A DNA stretch of 64,000 nt, from the NCBI RefSeq assembly GCF_046764005.1, contig NZ_JBKOFW010000002.1, forward strand, positions 536,387 through 600,386, read 5' to 3'. The notes under the pieces are model-generated. The model was given only the letters and a program-made list of their open reading frames with translations. It was not told the DNA's origin and ran no database searches. Source of the DNA: Oryzobacter faecalis. GTDB lineage: Bacteria; Actinomycetota; Actinomycetes; Actinomycetales; Dermatophilaceae. The position numbers were made by a program, and so were the translations under genes. Below, piece after piece: positions 23,832 to 34,585 of this stretch (position 1 is its first letter; every line of letters starts with the position of its first letter).

Positions 23832-24836
23832 TCAGTCGGCCTGGCCGTACAGCCCGGCGAGCGTCGACCCGTTCGCCCAGTGGATGTTCCTGATGGGGTT
23901 GAGCGAGTCGCGGTAGGTGTACGCACCGCTCTCGTAGACGGCCCACACGTGGGCGTTGCCGTTCGAGCTCCCGTAGGCGACGCCCTCGATCATCGACGGG
24001 GCCCGCATGCAGAACGACGTCCCGTCGGTGATGTCCGACGTGTACGAGGTCGGGCGGACCCAGACGTTGCCGCGGTTGTCGCGCCCCTCCGAGGTGGCGA
24101 AGACGAACCTGTCGCCGACGACCGCGACCCCCTGGGTCTTGCTCGGGACCCAGCGCTTGGCGCCGGTGTACGACAGGGAGCCGGTGCTCGTCGGGCGGTA
24201 CTGCCACATCGACTGGTGGCTCGTCGAGGAGAAGTCACCGGTCCAGATCGTGCCGCCGTGCGACCCGAGGAAGGACGCCTTCCCGGCGACGTCCTGGGTG
24301 CCCTTCGGTGCGACCGGGGTGCTCGTGTCGGCGGCGGCGAGCTTCGAGCGGACCGTGGCGGCCGACCAGTAGCGCACGACGCCCTCACCACCGACGTAGA
24401 CGTGGCCGCCGGCGATGGCGACGCCGCCCGCGTGGGTCTGCGCGATGAGCATGCGGCCCAGGCTGGCGCCGCGCCGGTCACCGCTGAGGACGACGCCGAA
24501 GACCGCGCTGTGGCCGTCGGGGACCTTGTTGCCGTCGTCGTCGTCGTAGGCCGAGATGAGCAGGACGTCCTCGGTCGTGCCGTTCCAGTTGTTCCAGTAG
24601 GCCAGGCCCTGGGGCACCCACCGCCCGGAGTAGAGCGCCGCGGGAACCGCGACACCGTTGTGGAACGTGCTGTCGTACGTCGTGCTGGCGGACGGGCCCG
24701 GGTAGAAGTCCGCGCTGCCCGTGGCCGTGCGGCACATGGCGTCCTCGGCCATCGCCACGCCGGGCGTCGCCACCGTGACCAGGCCACCCAGCGTCACCAC
24801 CGCCAGCGTCGTCGCGAGCGCCTTGAGTCGTTGCAT
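23832..24836 (-). CDS. Secreted protein of unknown function
   Basis: 334 residues with a clear Sec signal peptide: MQRLKALATTLAVVTLGGLV then VATPGVAMA before EDAMC. The mature part contains repeated short blocks such as WVPQGLAYWNNWNGTTEDVLLISAYDD, GGVAIAGGHVYVGGEGVVRYW, ASFLGSHGGTIWTGDFSS and TQGVAVVGDRFVFATS, which look like blades of a beta-propeller; this is inference. Similar proteins occur in actinobacteria without assigned role. The ATG 24836 with MQRLK is preferred over an in-frame ATG nine codons upstream because the signal peptide then starts correctly. Confidence 0.8.
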   Translation of the reverse strand: MQRLKALATTLAVVTLGGLVTVATPGVAMAEDAMCRTATGSADFYPGPSASTTYDSTFHNGVAVPAALYSGRWVPQGLAYWNNWNGTTEDVLLISAYDDDDGNKVPDGHSAVFGVVLSGDRRGASLGRMLIAQTHAGGVAIAGGHVYVGGEGVVRYWSAATVRSKLAAADTSTPVAPKGTQDVAGKASFLGSHGGTIWTGDFSSTSHQSMWQYRPTSTGSLSYTGAKRWVPSKTQGVAVVGDRFVFATSEGRDNRGNVWVRPTSYTSDITDGTSFCMRAPSMIEGVAYGSSNGNAHVWAVYESGAYTYRDSLNPIRNIHWANGSTLAGLYGQAD

Positions 24837-25041
24837 CGTCGTTCCCCTCGTGTCGTCCCCCACCTGCGCGGTTCGCGCGGCGTCGCCCGGTCCGGGCGTC
24901 CCCGCAGGCTAGCCGCCGCCACCCCTTCGGTCGGCGCCTTCGGGTGGGGAGCACTCCCCGGCGGGGCCGACCGGGAGGCCCGGGAACATCGGGGCCGCGA
25001 CAAGAGTTGAGCCGGGTGAACGCAAGTTTCGCCCGTCTGGT

Positions 25042-25088
25042 TTGGTCATGCCGGCCCGGCGGTCTACCTTGAGTCCCAAGCACTCAAC
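25042..25088 (+). promoter_or_regulatory. dnaK promoter with HspR operator (HAIR)
   Basis: CTTGAGT (25068-25074), seven bases, ACTCAAC (25082-25088) matches the HAIR consensus CTTGAGT-N7-ACTCAAG at 13 of 14 positions. It overlaps a plausible -10 TACCTT (25065-25070), spaced 17 bases from TTGGTC (25042-25047). HspR bound here would block RNA polymerase, and hspR is the last gene of the operon. Confidence 0.9.
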
Positions 25089-25120
25089 CCCGTGTCACCG
25101 CATGAAGGAGTCCAGCCACC

Positions 25121-27039
<1,919 letters not shown>

Positions 27040-27043
<4 letters not shown>

Positions 27044-27678
27044 CCGACCCCTCCACCCCGCGTGACGACGCGCCGGAGGACGTGACACCCGGCGCGGACG
27101 CGTCGGACGACGCGATCAACACCGAGTCGGTCAACGACGGCGAGGAGGTGGCCCCGCAGCACGGCGGGGCCACCCCGGCCGCCGGGTCGGCCTCCGCCGC
27201 GGCGGGGACCGCCGGCGGGGACGGCGAGCACCCCGACACCGCGCTCGCCGCCGAGCGCCTCGCCGACCTCCAGCGCCTCCAGGCCGAGTACGTCAACTAC
27301 AAGCGGCGCGTCGACCGTGACCGGGCGCTCGTCCAGGAGCGCGCGGTGCGCGACGTCCTCGAGTCGCTGCTCCCCGTCCTCGACGACATCCAGGCCGCCC
27401 GTGAGCACGGCGACCTCGCCGAGGGTCCGTTCGCGGCGATCGCCGACAAGCTCGAAGGCTCCCTCGGGCGCTACGGCCTGGAGCGCTTCGGCGCTCGTGG
27501 TGAGGCCTTCGACCCGATGCAGCACGAGGCGCTCATGCACGCGCCGTGGCCGACGGGCGACACCGACCTCCCGTCCGACGCGTCCTCGACGACCGTCGTC
27601 ACCGTGCTCCAACCGGGCTACCGTGCCGGTGAGCAGGTCCTCCGGCCCGCTCGCGTCGCGGTGTCCGACCCCGACTGA
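27040..27678 (+). CDS. grpE: Nucleotide exchange factor GrpE
   Basis: Releases ADP from DnaK. 212 residues: an acidic, low-complexity N-terminal 70 residues, then the coiled-coil start ERLADLQRLQAEYVNYKRRVDRDR and the beta domain with RFGARGEAFDPMQHEALMH and VLQPGYRAGEQVLRPARVAVS. The GTG start overlaps the dnaK stop, so synthesis is coupled. Confidence 0.97.
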
Positions 27679-27710
27679 CCCGCCCGACCGGTAGCCGAGA
27701 GGAGGCGCCC

Positions 27711-28727
27711 GTGGCCAGCCAGGACTGGTTCGAGAAGGACTTCTACGCGATCCTCGGCGTCCCCCAGGACGCCGACGACGCGGCCATCAAGAAGGCGTAC
27801 CGCAAGCTCGCGCGGCAGTACCACCCGGACAAGAACCCGGGCGACGCCGCGGCCGAGCAGCGCTTCAAGGACGTCGGCGAGGCCCACGCGGTGCTCGCCG
27901 ACAAGAAGCAGCGCCAGGAGTACGACGCGGTCCGCTCGATGGCGCACGGGGGCGCCCGCTTCCGCGCGGGCGGCCCGGGCGGCAACGGCGGCTTCGAGGA
28001 CGTGTTCTCCGCCTTCGGCGGTGGCGGCGGCCAGCGGGTCCGGTTCTCCCAGGGGGGTGCCGGTGCGGGCCAGCCCGACCTCGACGACCTGCTCGCCCAG
28101 ATGTTCGGGGGGACGGCCGGCGCGGGGCGCGGTGGCGCGGACCCGTTCTCCGGCTTCGGCGCGCCCCGCGGCCCCCGCAAGGGCGCCGACGTGCAGGCGC
28201 GCACCTCCCTGGCGTTCCGCGACGCCGTCCGGGGCGCCACGGTCACCCTGACGACGGCCGAGGGTGGGCGGATCACGACGAAGATCCCCGCCGGGGTCAA
28301 GGACGGCCAGAAGATCCGGCTGCGCGGCAAGGGCGCCGAGGGCGACCCCGGCGCCGGCCGCGGCGACCTCATCCTCACCGTGTCCGTGGAGAAGCACCCC
28401 GTCTTCGGCCGCGACGGCGACGACCTCACGGTCGACCTCCCGGTCACCTTCGCCGAGGCGGCCCTCGGTGCCACCGTGCGCGTCCCCACGCTCGACGGCT
28501 CGGCCGTGCGGGTCAAGGTGGCGCCCGGCACCCCGAGCGGGCGCGTGCTGCGGGTCAAGGGCCGCGGCGTCGCCGGGCGCCACGGCACCGGGGACCTCCT
28601 CGCCCGGGTCCAGGTCGTCGTGCCGCAACGGCTCACCGACGCCGCCCGTGCGGCCATCGAGGCCCTGCACGCCGAGGAGGCCGACCTCGACCCCCGCGCC
28701 GCCCTGTTCGAGCGCGCCGAGAGCTGA
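27711..28727 (+). CDS. dnaJ: DnaJ/CbpA-type co-chaperone without zinc fingers
   Basis: 338 residues. The J domain has DFYAILGVPQDADDAAIKKAYRKLARQYHPDKNPGD with the HPD motif (about 10-45), followed by a Gly-rich region with repeated FGG, and two C-terminal substrate-binding barrels (DVQARTSLAFRDAVRGATVTL to DLLARVQVVVPQRL). No CxxCxGxG repeats are present, so this is a type II (class B) DnaJ; the operon copy in many actinobacteria carries zinc fingers. GAGAGGAGG precedes the GTG start. Confidence 0.93.
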   Translation: MASQDWFEKDFYAILGVPQDADDAAIKKAYRKLARQYHPDKNPGDAAAEQRFKDVGEAHAVLADKKQRQEYDAVRSMAHGGARFRAGGPGGNGGFEDVFSAFGGGGGQRVRFSQGGAGAGQPDLDDLLAQMFGGTAGAGRGGADPFSGFGAPRGPRKGADVQARTSLAFRDAVRGATVTLTTAEGGRITTKIPAGVKDGQKIRLRGKGAEGDPGAGRGDLILTVSVEKHPVFGRDGDDLTVDLPVTFAEAALGATVRVPTLDGSAVRVKVAPGTPSGRVLRVKGRGVAGRHGTGDLLARVQVVVPQRLTDAARAAIEALHAEEADLDPRAALFERAES

Positions 28728-28747
28728 GCCCGAGAGGAGGGACCGCC

Positions 28748-29203
28748 GTGGCAGCCGTCGACCGCTTCGCGTTCGCCCCCGACGACGAGACGCCCGTCTT
28801 CGTCATCTCCGTCGCGGCCGAGCTCGCCGGGATGCACGCGCAGACCCTGCGGCAGTACGACCGGCTGGGCCTCGTGACCCCCTCGCGGACGCGCGGTGGG
28901 GGACGCCGGTACTCCCAGCGCGACGTCGCCCTGCTTCGCGAGGTGCAGCGGCTCTCGCAGGAGGAGGGCGTCTCGCTCTCCGGCATCGCCCGCATCCTCG
29001 ACCTCGAGAACCAGGTCGCCGCCCTGCGCGCCCGGGTGTCCGAGCTGGCCGGCGAGCTCGACGCGCTGCGCGAGGCCACCGGCCGTGGCGCCCGCGTCTT
29101 CTCGGTCTCCCCGTCCGGTGACGTCTACGCCACGCGGCTCGGCGAGCGGCCCCGCCATCGCGGCTCGCAGGCGCTCGTCGTGTGGAGCCCACCCCACCGC
29201 TGA
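28748..29203 (+). CDS. hspR: HspR, MerR-family heat-shock repressor
   Basis: 151 residues, N-terminal winged HTH of the MerR family: FVISVAAELAGMHAQTLRQYDRLGLV and RGGGRRYSQRDVALLREVQ, then a coiled coil LDLENQVAALRARVSELAGELDAL. HspR binds HAIR sites with DnaK as co-repressor in Streptomyces; here HAIR sites are found upstream of dnaK (25068) and clpB (34505). The stop codon is inside a terminator stem. Confidence 0.96.
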   Translation: MAAVDRFAFAPDDETPVFVISVAAELAGMHAQTLRQYDRLGLVTPSRTRGGGRRYSQRDVALLREVQRLSQEEGVSLSGIARILDLENQVAALRARVSELAGELDALREATGRGARVFSVSPSGDVYATRLGERPRHRGSQALVVWSPPHR

Positions 29204-29231
29204 CCGCAGGGGAGGGCGGCGGGGTCAGCGG
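29197..29231. terminator. Terminator stem spanning both convergent stop codons
   Basis: CCGCTGACC (29197-29205) pairs with GGTCAGCGG (29223-29231). The hspR stop (29201-29203) and the stop of the convergent secreted-protein gene (29225-29227) are both inside the arms. Confidence 0.65.
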
Positions 29232-30235
29232 GCGGGGAGCCTCGTGACCCAGGAGGAGGCCGTGCCGGGGGAGGCGACGCCGAAGCGGGCGTTGACCGCC
29301 CAGAGCCAGCCGCCGGCGAGGGTCGCCGTGGACGGGACGTCGAGCGTCTCGTCGGTGCGGGCCCCGCGCCAGCGGGCGGACCACCCGTCGGGTCCGGCGG
29401 CCAGCTCGAGCACCGACACCTCTGCCTGTCCGGAGCCGCGCACGTCGTACAGGAAGCGGCCGTCGAGCTCGAGGCCGTCGCCGCCGACGAGGCCGGGACC
29501 CCCGCTCACCGGGATCTGCCGCGCGAGACCGGTCGCCGGTTCGACCTGGAACAGCCCCCCCGTGCGGCTGTTGTTGAGGACGAGGCGGCCGTCGGCGAGC
29601 TCGCGGATCCCGTTGGCGTTGACCGCGGTCCCGTTGCCGGCCGGCCAGTCGCCGGAGAGCGGGACGAACGTCGGGGCGGCGCCGGTCGGCTGTCCGGAGG
29701 CCGTCACGGCGATGGCGGTGAGCCGGTCGGGGACGACCCGCGAGTCGGTGACCCAGACGGTGTCGTCGGTGACGACGAGGTCGTTGAGGAAGACCGCCCC
29801 GGGGACGACGACGTCGGCGACGACCGCACCCGTCATCCCGTCGACGGCCCACACGTGGCCGACCGTGCCGACGTTCCCGGCGGCCCACACCAGGCCGGAG
29901 CGCTCGTCCCAGAACAGGCCGCGCACCTGGCGGCCGGTGGCTCCGGGCAGGAGGACGCCGACCGTGCCGGCGAGGAGGTCGCCGGTCACGATGCGCCCGT
30001 CGGCGAGCGAGCCGACGTAGTAGCGGGTCCCGGGACCGGAGGTGATCCCCTCGGGACGCAGGCCGTCGGGCAGGGCGACGGTCTCCGGCGCCGCGGGGGC
30101 GCGTGCCGCGCCCGCCGTGGCGGGCACGGCGGCGAGGACCGTGGCCGCGGCGAGGGTGAGCGCGCCGCGGCGGTCGAGGGCGCCGCGGCGGGTCGGGGCG
30201 GACAGGTGGCTGTGGGTCTGCTGTGGTTGCGCCAT
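29225..30235 (-). CDS. Secreted SMP-30/gluconolactonase-like protein
   Basis: 336 residues. The N-terminus TRRGALDRRGALTLAAATVLAAVPATAGAARA resembles a signal peptide, possibly Tat-type because of the paired arginines. The mature part is a six-bladed propeller-like sequence: LPDGLRPEGITSGPGTRYYVGSLADGRIV, VFLNDLVVTDDTVWVTDS and GNGTAVNANGIRELADGRLVLNN. Substrate is unknown. ATG 30235 was chosen over an upstream in-frame codon because it begins the export signal. Confidence 0.82.
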   Translation of the reverse strand: MAQPQQTHSHLSAPTRRGALDRRGALTLAAATVLAAVPATAGAARAPAAPETVALPDGLRPEGITSGPGTRYYVGSLADGRIVTGDLLAGTVGVLLPGATGRQVRGLFWDERSGLVWAAGNVGTVGHVWAVDGMTGAVVADVVVPGAVFLNDLVVTDDTVWVTDSRVVPDRLTAIAVTASGQPTGAAPTFVPLSGDWPAGNGTAVNANGIRELADGRLVLNNSRTGGLFQVEPATGLARQIPVSGGPGLVGGDGLELDGRFLYDVRGSGQAEVSVLELAAGPDGWSARWRGARTDETLDVPSTATLAGGWLWAVNARFGVASPGTASSWVTRLPAR

Positions 30236-30387
30236 ACCCCATCGTGCGCCGGGCGCGAGGCCCGTCGGGCCTTCGCGACCGACGGTGCCGCCGCGTCGAA
30301 CCTCGCGTCGGCCCGCCTTCGATCGATGTCCGTGGCGGGAGGCGCGCGGACTGAAAGACTCCGGGGCGTGCCGGACACGAAGGTGGT

Positions 30388-31011
30388 GTGGACGTGACGG
30401 AGGAGGCCGACCGCGTGCCCGCGCGTGCCCGGGGGGTACCACCGCGGCCTGCCGCCGCCGACCCCGCGCAGGAGGCCCGTCGCTTCGAGGCGCTCGTCGC
30501 CGAGGTGCACCAGCCGCTGCTGCGCTACCTCCTGCGCCGGACCGACCGCGACCGGGCGGCCGACGTCCTCGGCGACACCCTCCTCGTCCTCTGGCGGCGG
30601 CGCGACGAGGTGCCGGATGACGCCGCGCTGCCGTGGGCGTACGGGGTCGCCCGCCGCTGCCTCGCCAACTCCCGGAGGGGGCAGCGCCGGCACGCCGCGC
30701 TCGTCGCCCGGCTCACGGTCCTCGACCCGCCCCGGCCCGTCGCGGGGCCGGAGGACGGCGCGGCGCCGGATCCCGACCTCCACGCCGCGCTCGCCCGGCT
30801 GACCCGGGCGGAGGCGGAGGTGGTGACGCTCTGGGCGTGGGAAGGGCTGTCCCCCAGCGAGATCGCGACGGTCCTCGAGGTCACGCCGAACGCGGTCTCG
30901 ATCCGCCTCCACCGGGCCAGGACGCGGCTGCGCGCCCTCCTCGACGAGGCCGCGGCGAAAGACGACGACACCTCCCGGACACGGGACGAACGAGGGACGG
31001 AGGAGCGATGA
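30388..31011 (+). CDS. ECF-type RNA polymerase sigma factor
   Basis: 207 residues. Region 2 is FEALVAEVHQPLLRYLLRRTDRDRAADVLGDTLLVLWRR (about 33-71) and region 4 is LTRAEAEVVTLWAWEGLSPSEIATVLEVTPNAVSIRLHRARTRLR (about 133-177). The stop overlaps the next start (ATGA), and that downstream gene encodes a single-pass membrane protein, an arrangement suggesting sigma and partner regulation. The start GTG at 30388 begins DVTEEADRV. Confidence 0.92.
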   Translation: MDVTEEADRVPARARGVPPRPAAADPAQEARRFEALVAEVHQPLLRYLLRRTDRDRAADVLGDTLLVLWRRRDEVPDDAALPWAYGVARRCLANSRRGQRRHAALVARLTVLDPPRPVAGPEDGAAPDPDLHAALARLTRAEAEVVTLWAWEGLSPSEIATVLEVTPNAVSIRLHRARTRLRALLDEAAAKDDDTSRTRDERGTEER

Positions 31012-31670
31012 CCACACCGGGCACCGACCCGTCGGCCGAGGCCGACGGCGCACTGCGCGACCGGCTGCGCCTCGCCGACCCCCTCTCCGGCCGGGACGAC
31101 CGGCTGGACCCCGCGTCGCTGGAGGCCGTCGTGTCCGAGCTCACCCGCACCCCGATCGACCCGCCGAGCCAGGAGCTCGGCATCACCCCCGGGCGCCGGC
31201 GCCGGCGGTGGGTGTGGCCCGCGGTCGGCGGGCTCGCAGCGGCCTCCGTCGCTGCGGTGGCCCTGTCCGGCGTCCTCGGCGGGGGCCCCGCCCCGGCGCC
31301 GGCCCCTGCGGAGCAGCGTCCGGGCCTCGTCCTCGCGGTCCCGGCGGGCGACCCCTCGATGTCGATGTGCATGCAGCTCTCGCCCGAGCTGCTCGCGCCG
31401 GCGCAGTTCGCCCTCGACGGCGTCGTGACGTCCCTCGACGGCGACACCGCGACGCTCACCCCCAGCCGCTGGTACCGCGGCGAGCGGCCGGGCACCGTCG
31501 AGGTCACCGTCCCACCGGAGGTGCAGACCGCCCTCGTCGGCGCGCCCCGCTTCGAGCAGGGCGGGCGCTACCTCCTCGCCGGGGGCGACGGCCAGCTGGG
31601 TCTGTGCGGGATGAGCGACGCCTGGTCACCCGAGCTCGAGGCGCTCTACCGCACCGCCTTCACGCCCTGA
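31008..31670 (+). CDS. Single-pass membrane protein coupled to the ECF sigma factor
   Basis: 220 residues: a cytoplasmic N-terminus of about 66 residues with RDRLRLADPLSGRDDRLDPASLEAVVSELTRTP, one helix VWPAVGGLAAASVAAVALSGVLGGG (about 69-93), a Pro/Ala linker and an outer domain of about 120 residues with four cysteine-spaced loops (MSMCMQL, LGLCGMS). It could be an anti-sigma factor because of the overlap with the sigma gene, but no zinc-binding HxxxCxxC motif is present, so the role is only inferred. Confidence 0.7.
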   Translation: MTTPGTDPSAEADGALRDRLRLADPLSGRDDRLDPASLEAVVSELTRTPIDPPSQELGITPGRRRRRWVWPAVGGLAAASVAAVALSGVLGGGPAPAPAPAEQRPGLVLAVPAGDPSMSMCMQLSPELLAPAQFALDGVVTSLDGDTATLTPSRWYRGERPGTVEVTVPPEVQTALVGAPRFEQGGRYLLAGGDGQLGLCGMSDAWSPELEALYRTAFTP

Positions 31671-31671
31671 C

Positions 31672-31697
31672 CCGCCTGACGCCCGGGCGTCAGGCGG
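31672..31697. terminator. Perfect 26-base palindrome between convergent genes
   Basis: CCGCCTGACGCCC and its exact reverse complement abut at 31684/31685 with no loop bases. It begins directly after the membrane-protein stop and contains the stop codon of the convergent TspO-like gene (31690-31692). Confidence 0.75.
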
Positions 31698-32490
31698 CCC
31701 GCGCGCGGTGGACCCGCGAGGCGGCCGAGAGGACGACGAGCGCCGCGACGAGCGCGGCGAGCCCGACGAGGACCGACCGCGGCTCGGCGGCGACCCGGCC
31801 CCAGGCGATCCACCCGAGCCCCCACGCCATCGCCACCGCCACCGCCCAGCGACCACCGAACCGGCGCGCCAGCAGAACCCCCACCCCGGCCGCGACGGCG
31901 ATGACGACGACGGCGAGCACCTCGGAGGCCGTCCGGCCCGGGTCGACCCCGCTCGCGACGAGCGCCGCCGTGACGTTCGCACACGTCGCGACCGCGACCC
32001 AGCCGAGGTAGAGGCCGAAGGTGCCGTCGACGAGCACCGTCTCGGCCGTGCCGTAGGAGGGGTGCTCGGTCAGGCGGCGCACGAGCAGCCCGAGCGTGCG
32101 GACGAGCACGACGATGACGACGACGCTCACCCAGATCCAGCCCTGCTGCGTCACGAGCAGCCAGAGGGCGTTGAGCACCATCGAGGCCGCCACGAGCCAC
32201 CCGATCGCGCGGTGCCGGCGGTCGGTGGCCTGCTCGGGGAGCCACTGCCACACCGTGTAGCCGGCCAGCCCCAGGTAGACGACGCTCCAGATCGAGAACG
32301 CCGGACCGGCCGGCGCGAGGAGGGTCGCGTCGGCGGCGAGGGCCCCGCCGGAGGACTCCTCGACCCGGGTCCCGAGGACGCCGACGCCGACGAGCGTCCC
32401 GACGACGCAGACGACCTCGGCGACGGTGACGGCCACCTGGCGCAGCCGGTCGGAGCGCCGGACGACGGGGCGGGCTGCGGTGGTGGCCAT
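31690..32490 (-). CDS. TspO/MBR-like membrane protein
   Basis: 266 residues with about seven hydrophobic helices. The stretch LLAPAGPAFSIWSVVYLGLAGYTVWQWLP (about 57-85) resembles the tryptophan-rich TspO signature, and further Trp residues are spread through ALWLLVTQQGWIWVSVV and VAMAWGLGWIAWGRV. TspO binds porphyrins and other ligands, but the ligand here is unknown. ATG 32490 is the first clear start. Confidence 0.68.
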   Translation of the reverse strand: MATTAARPVVRRSDRLRQVAVTVAEVVCVVGTLVGVGVLGTRVEESSGGALAADATLLAPAGPAFSIWSVVYLGLAGYTVWQWLPEQATDRRHRAIGWLVAASMVLNALWLLVTQQGWIWVSVVVIVVLVRTLGLLVRRLTEHPSYGTAETVLVDGTFGLYLGWVAVATCANVTAALVASGVDPGRTASEVLAVVVIAVAAGVGVLLARRFGGRWAVAVAMAWGLGWIAWGRVAAEPRSVLVGLAALVAALVVLSAASRVHRARAA

Positions 32491-32615
32491 GGCGTCATTC
32501 GACCACGTCCGCCCGATGCTGCGGCGTCCTCCCAGCCTCGCGGACTATCGTTCCTCCGACAGCCGCGCCGTCTCCGACGCGCGCCCCTCTGACCTGCCGA
32601 GAGCGATGGTGGGCC

Positions 32616-34127
32616 ATGCCCGACGACCCCTTCCGGTCGTCCCCGAGGTCGGACGACCCCGCGCCGATGACGACACGCGCCGAGCTGCGCTACCCGCCGG
32701 GCACGTACTACCGCCGCGTGGCCCTCGGAACGGTCCTGCCCGGGGCCGGGCTGCTGCGGACCCGCTTCCGCCTCCTCGGGTGGGGGCTGCTCGCCGCCGT
32801 CGTGGCGCTCCTCGCCTGGGTGGGTGTCGCCGTCGTCCGCGGCGGCCTGCTCCGGACCGCTCTCGACACGGCGGTCAACACGCGCACGATGCGCATCATC
32901 GCCGTCGTCGTCATGGTCCTCGTCGTCCTCTGGGTGGGCACGATCGTCCTCACCGCCCAGCAGTGGTGGCCCCGGGTCCGGGCAGGGCGGTGGCTGCGCG
33001 CCGCGTTCGCCGCCCTCATGTGCGCCGTCGTCGCCGCTCCGGCCGCGCTCGCGGTCCGCTACCTCGACGTGCAGACCGACCTCGTCCAGGAGGTCTTCGC
33101 CGACGGGTTCGGCGAGGGGCACGTCGCCGACCCGGAGAAGGCCGACCCGTGGGCCGACATCCCCCGCGTCAACCTCGCCCTCCTCGGCTCGGACGCCGGC
33201 CGTGACCGGGCCGGGGTCCGCACCGACTCGATGATGGTCGTGAGCATCGACACGAGGACCGGCGACGCCCTCCTCATCGGCATCCCGCGCAACCTCGAGA
33301 ACGTCCCGATCCCCCCGGACAACCCGCTGAGCCGGCTGTGGCCCAACGGGTACGACTGCGGCGACGAGTGCCTGATGAACGGCATCTGGACCCTCGCCGA
33401 GGACCACAGGGACCTCTTCCCCGACGACCCCAACCCGGGGCTGACCTCGACGATCGACGTGCTCGGCGCGATCACCGGCCTGGAGATCCAGCGGTCCGTC
33501 GTCATCGACCTCGCCGGCTTCCGCGAGCTCGTCGACGCCATGGGCGGGGTCGACATCAACGTCCAGGAGCGGGTCTGCGTCGCGTGCGAGAGCGACGGGC
33601 AGGGCGGCATCCGGTGGAACGCCGACCGCGAGGAGTGGATCGAGCCCGGCCAGAAGCACCTCGACGGCCGCCTCGCCCTCTGGTACGCCCGCTCGCGGGC
33701 CGGCAGCGACGACTTCAGCCGGATGCGGCGACAGCGCTGCGTCGCCGGCGCGCTCATCGAGCAGGCCGACCCCGTGTCCCTCTTCGCGCGGTACCCGCAG
33801 ATCGCGCGGGCGGTCCGCGACAACGTGCGGGTCACCATCCCGCAGAGCGAGCTGGAGGCGTGGGTCGAGCTCGTCGTGCGGATCCAGGACGGCGGGACGA
33901 TCCGCTCGCTGCCGGTCACGAGCAAGGTCGTCCACCCGGCGAGACCGGACTTCGAGAAGATCCGGGCGCTCGTCCGCAAGGGCATCACGCCGGCCCCCGC
34001 GTCGCCCACGCCGAGCCCGTCGTCGAGCTCGGCCACCCCGACACCGTCCGAGACCTCCTCCGGCTCGCCCTCGCCGACGCCGACCCCCGATGACGCGGCG
34101 GCCGCACCGATCTCGGCGACCTGCTGA
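32616..34127 (+). CDS. LytR-CpsA-Psr (LCP) family cell-wall ligase
   Basis: 503 residues. Three to four N-terminal hydrophobic helices (about 48-155) precede the extracytoplasmic LCP catalytic domain: RVNLALLGSDAGRDRAGVRTDSMMVVSIDTRTGDALLIGIPRNL (about 184-227), FRELVDAMGGVDINVQERV and HLDGRLALWYARSRAGSDDFSRMRRQR (about 348-375), with the conserved Asp and Arg residues that bind polyprenyl phosphate. A Ser/Thr/Pro-rich tail follows. LCP proteins join teichoic acid-like polymers or arabinogalactan-type glycans to peptidoglycan; partner polymer is unknown. Confidence 0.92.
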   Translation: MPDDPFRSSPRSDDPAPMTTRAELRYPPGTYYRRVALGTVLPGAGLLRTRFRLLGWGLLAAVVALLAWVGVAVVRGGLLRTALDTAVNTRTMRIIAVVVMVLVVLWVGTIVLTAQQWWPRVRAGRWLRAAFAALMCAVVAAPAALAVRYLDVQTDLVQEVFADGFGEGHVADPEKADPWADIPRVNLALLGSDAGRDRAGVRTDSMMVVSIDTRTGDALLIGIPRNLENVPIPPDNPLSRLWPNGYDCGDECLMNGIWTLAEDHRDLFPDDPNPGLTSTIDVLGAITGLEIQRSVVIDLAGFRELVDAMGGVDINVQERVCVACESDGQGGIRWNADREEWIEPGQKHLDGRLALWYARSRAGSDDFSRMRRQRCVAGALIEQADPVSLFARYPQIARAVRDNVRVTIPQSELEAWVELVVRIQDGGTIRSLPVTSKVVHPARPDFEKIRALVRKGITPAPASPTPSPSSSSATPTPSETSSGSPSPTPTPDDAAAAPISATC

Positions 34128-34175
34128 CGCCGGGCCCGGCCGCGCGACCCCCGTGGTCGTGCCATGCTCGGGCTC

Positions 34176-34475
34176 GTGAGCGAGCACCTGCTGGTCTTCC
34201 CCGACCGTGACGTCGCCGAGGAGGTCGCGGCCGACCTCCGTGACGAGGGGTTCACCGAGGTCCGCGTCGTCCGCGAGGCCCTGAGGGGGCGGGGTCCCCG
34301 GCCCACCAGGGCCGGGGCAGACGACGGCGAGGACCACGAGTGGGCCGTGTACGTCCGCGAGGACAACGTCGCCGACGAGTCCGGGCCGGTCGAGGGCGGG
34401 CTGCGCGACCGGTTCGAGGCGCTCGCCGAGGACCACGGTGGCTGGTACGACCCGAACCCGGCCACCCCGGCGTGA
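34176..34475 (+). CDS. RraB-like (ribonuclease E inhibitor type) small protein
   Basis: About 99 residues: SEHLLVFPDRDVAEEVAADLRDEGFTEVRVVRE, then EWAVYVREDNVADESGPVEGGLRDRFEALAEDHGGWYDPNP. The pattern of a GF-centred N-terminal ferredoxin-like fold ending in GGWYD resembles the RraB family; function in this host is not established. GTG 34176 is the likely start; ATG 34164 is in frame but has no better ribosome site. Confidence 0.6.
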   Translation: MSEHLLVFPDRDVAEEVAADLRDEGFTEVRVVREALRGRGPRPTRAGADDGEDHEWAVYVREDNVADESGPVEGGLRDRFEALAEDHGGWYDPNPATPA

Positions 34476-34491
34476 CCTGCGGCTCCTCCTC

Positions 34492-34525
34492 CTGACTCGC
34501 CCGGGTTGAGCGGAATACACTCAAC
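34492..34525 (+). promoter_or_regulatory. clpB promoter with HspR operator (HAIR)
   Basis: GTTGAGC (34505-34511), seven bases, ACTCAAC (34519-34525): 11 of 14 positions match the HAIR consensus, and the two halves are near-symmetrical. It overlaps a plausible -10 TACACT (34516-34521) spaced 18 bases from CTGACT (34492-34497). Confidence 0.83.
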
Positions 34526-34585
34526 TTTGTCCGAGGTTGTACCCGGGGAGTCCCCGATCCCCGCCTCGCCCGAGGAGAGTCCTGC

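Noticed and set aside
25001..25015. A second HAIR operator near GAGTTGAG at 25005
   Set aside because: Only one half-site is present; no ACTCAA-type partner seven bases away.
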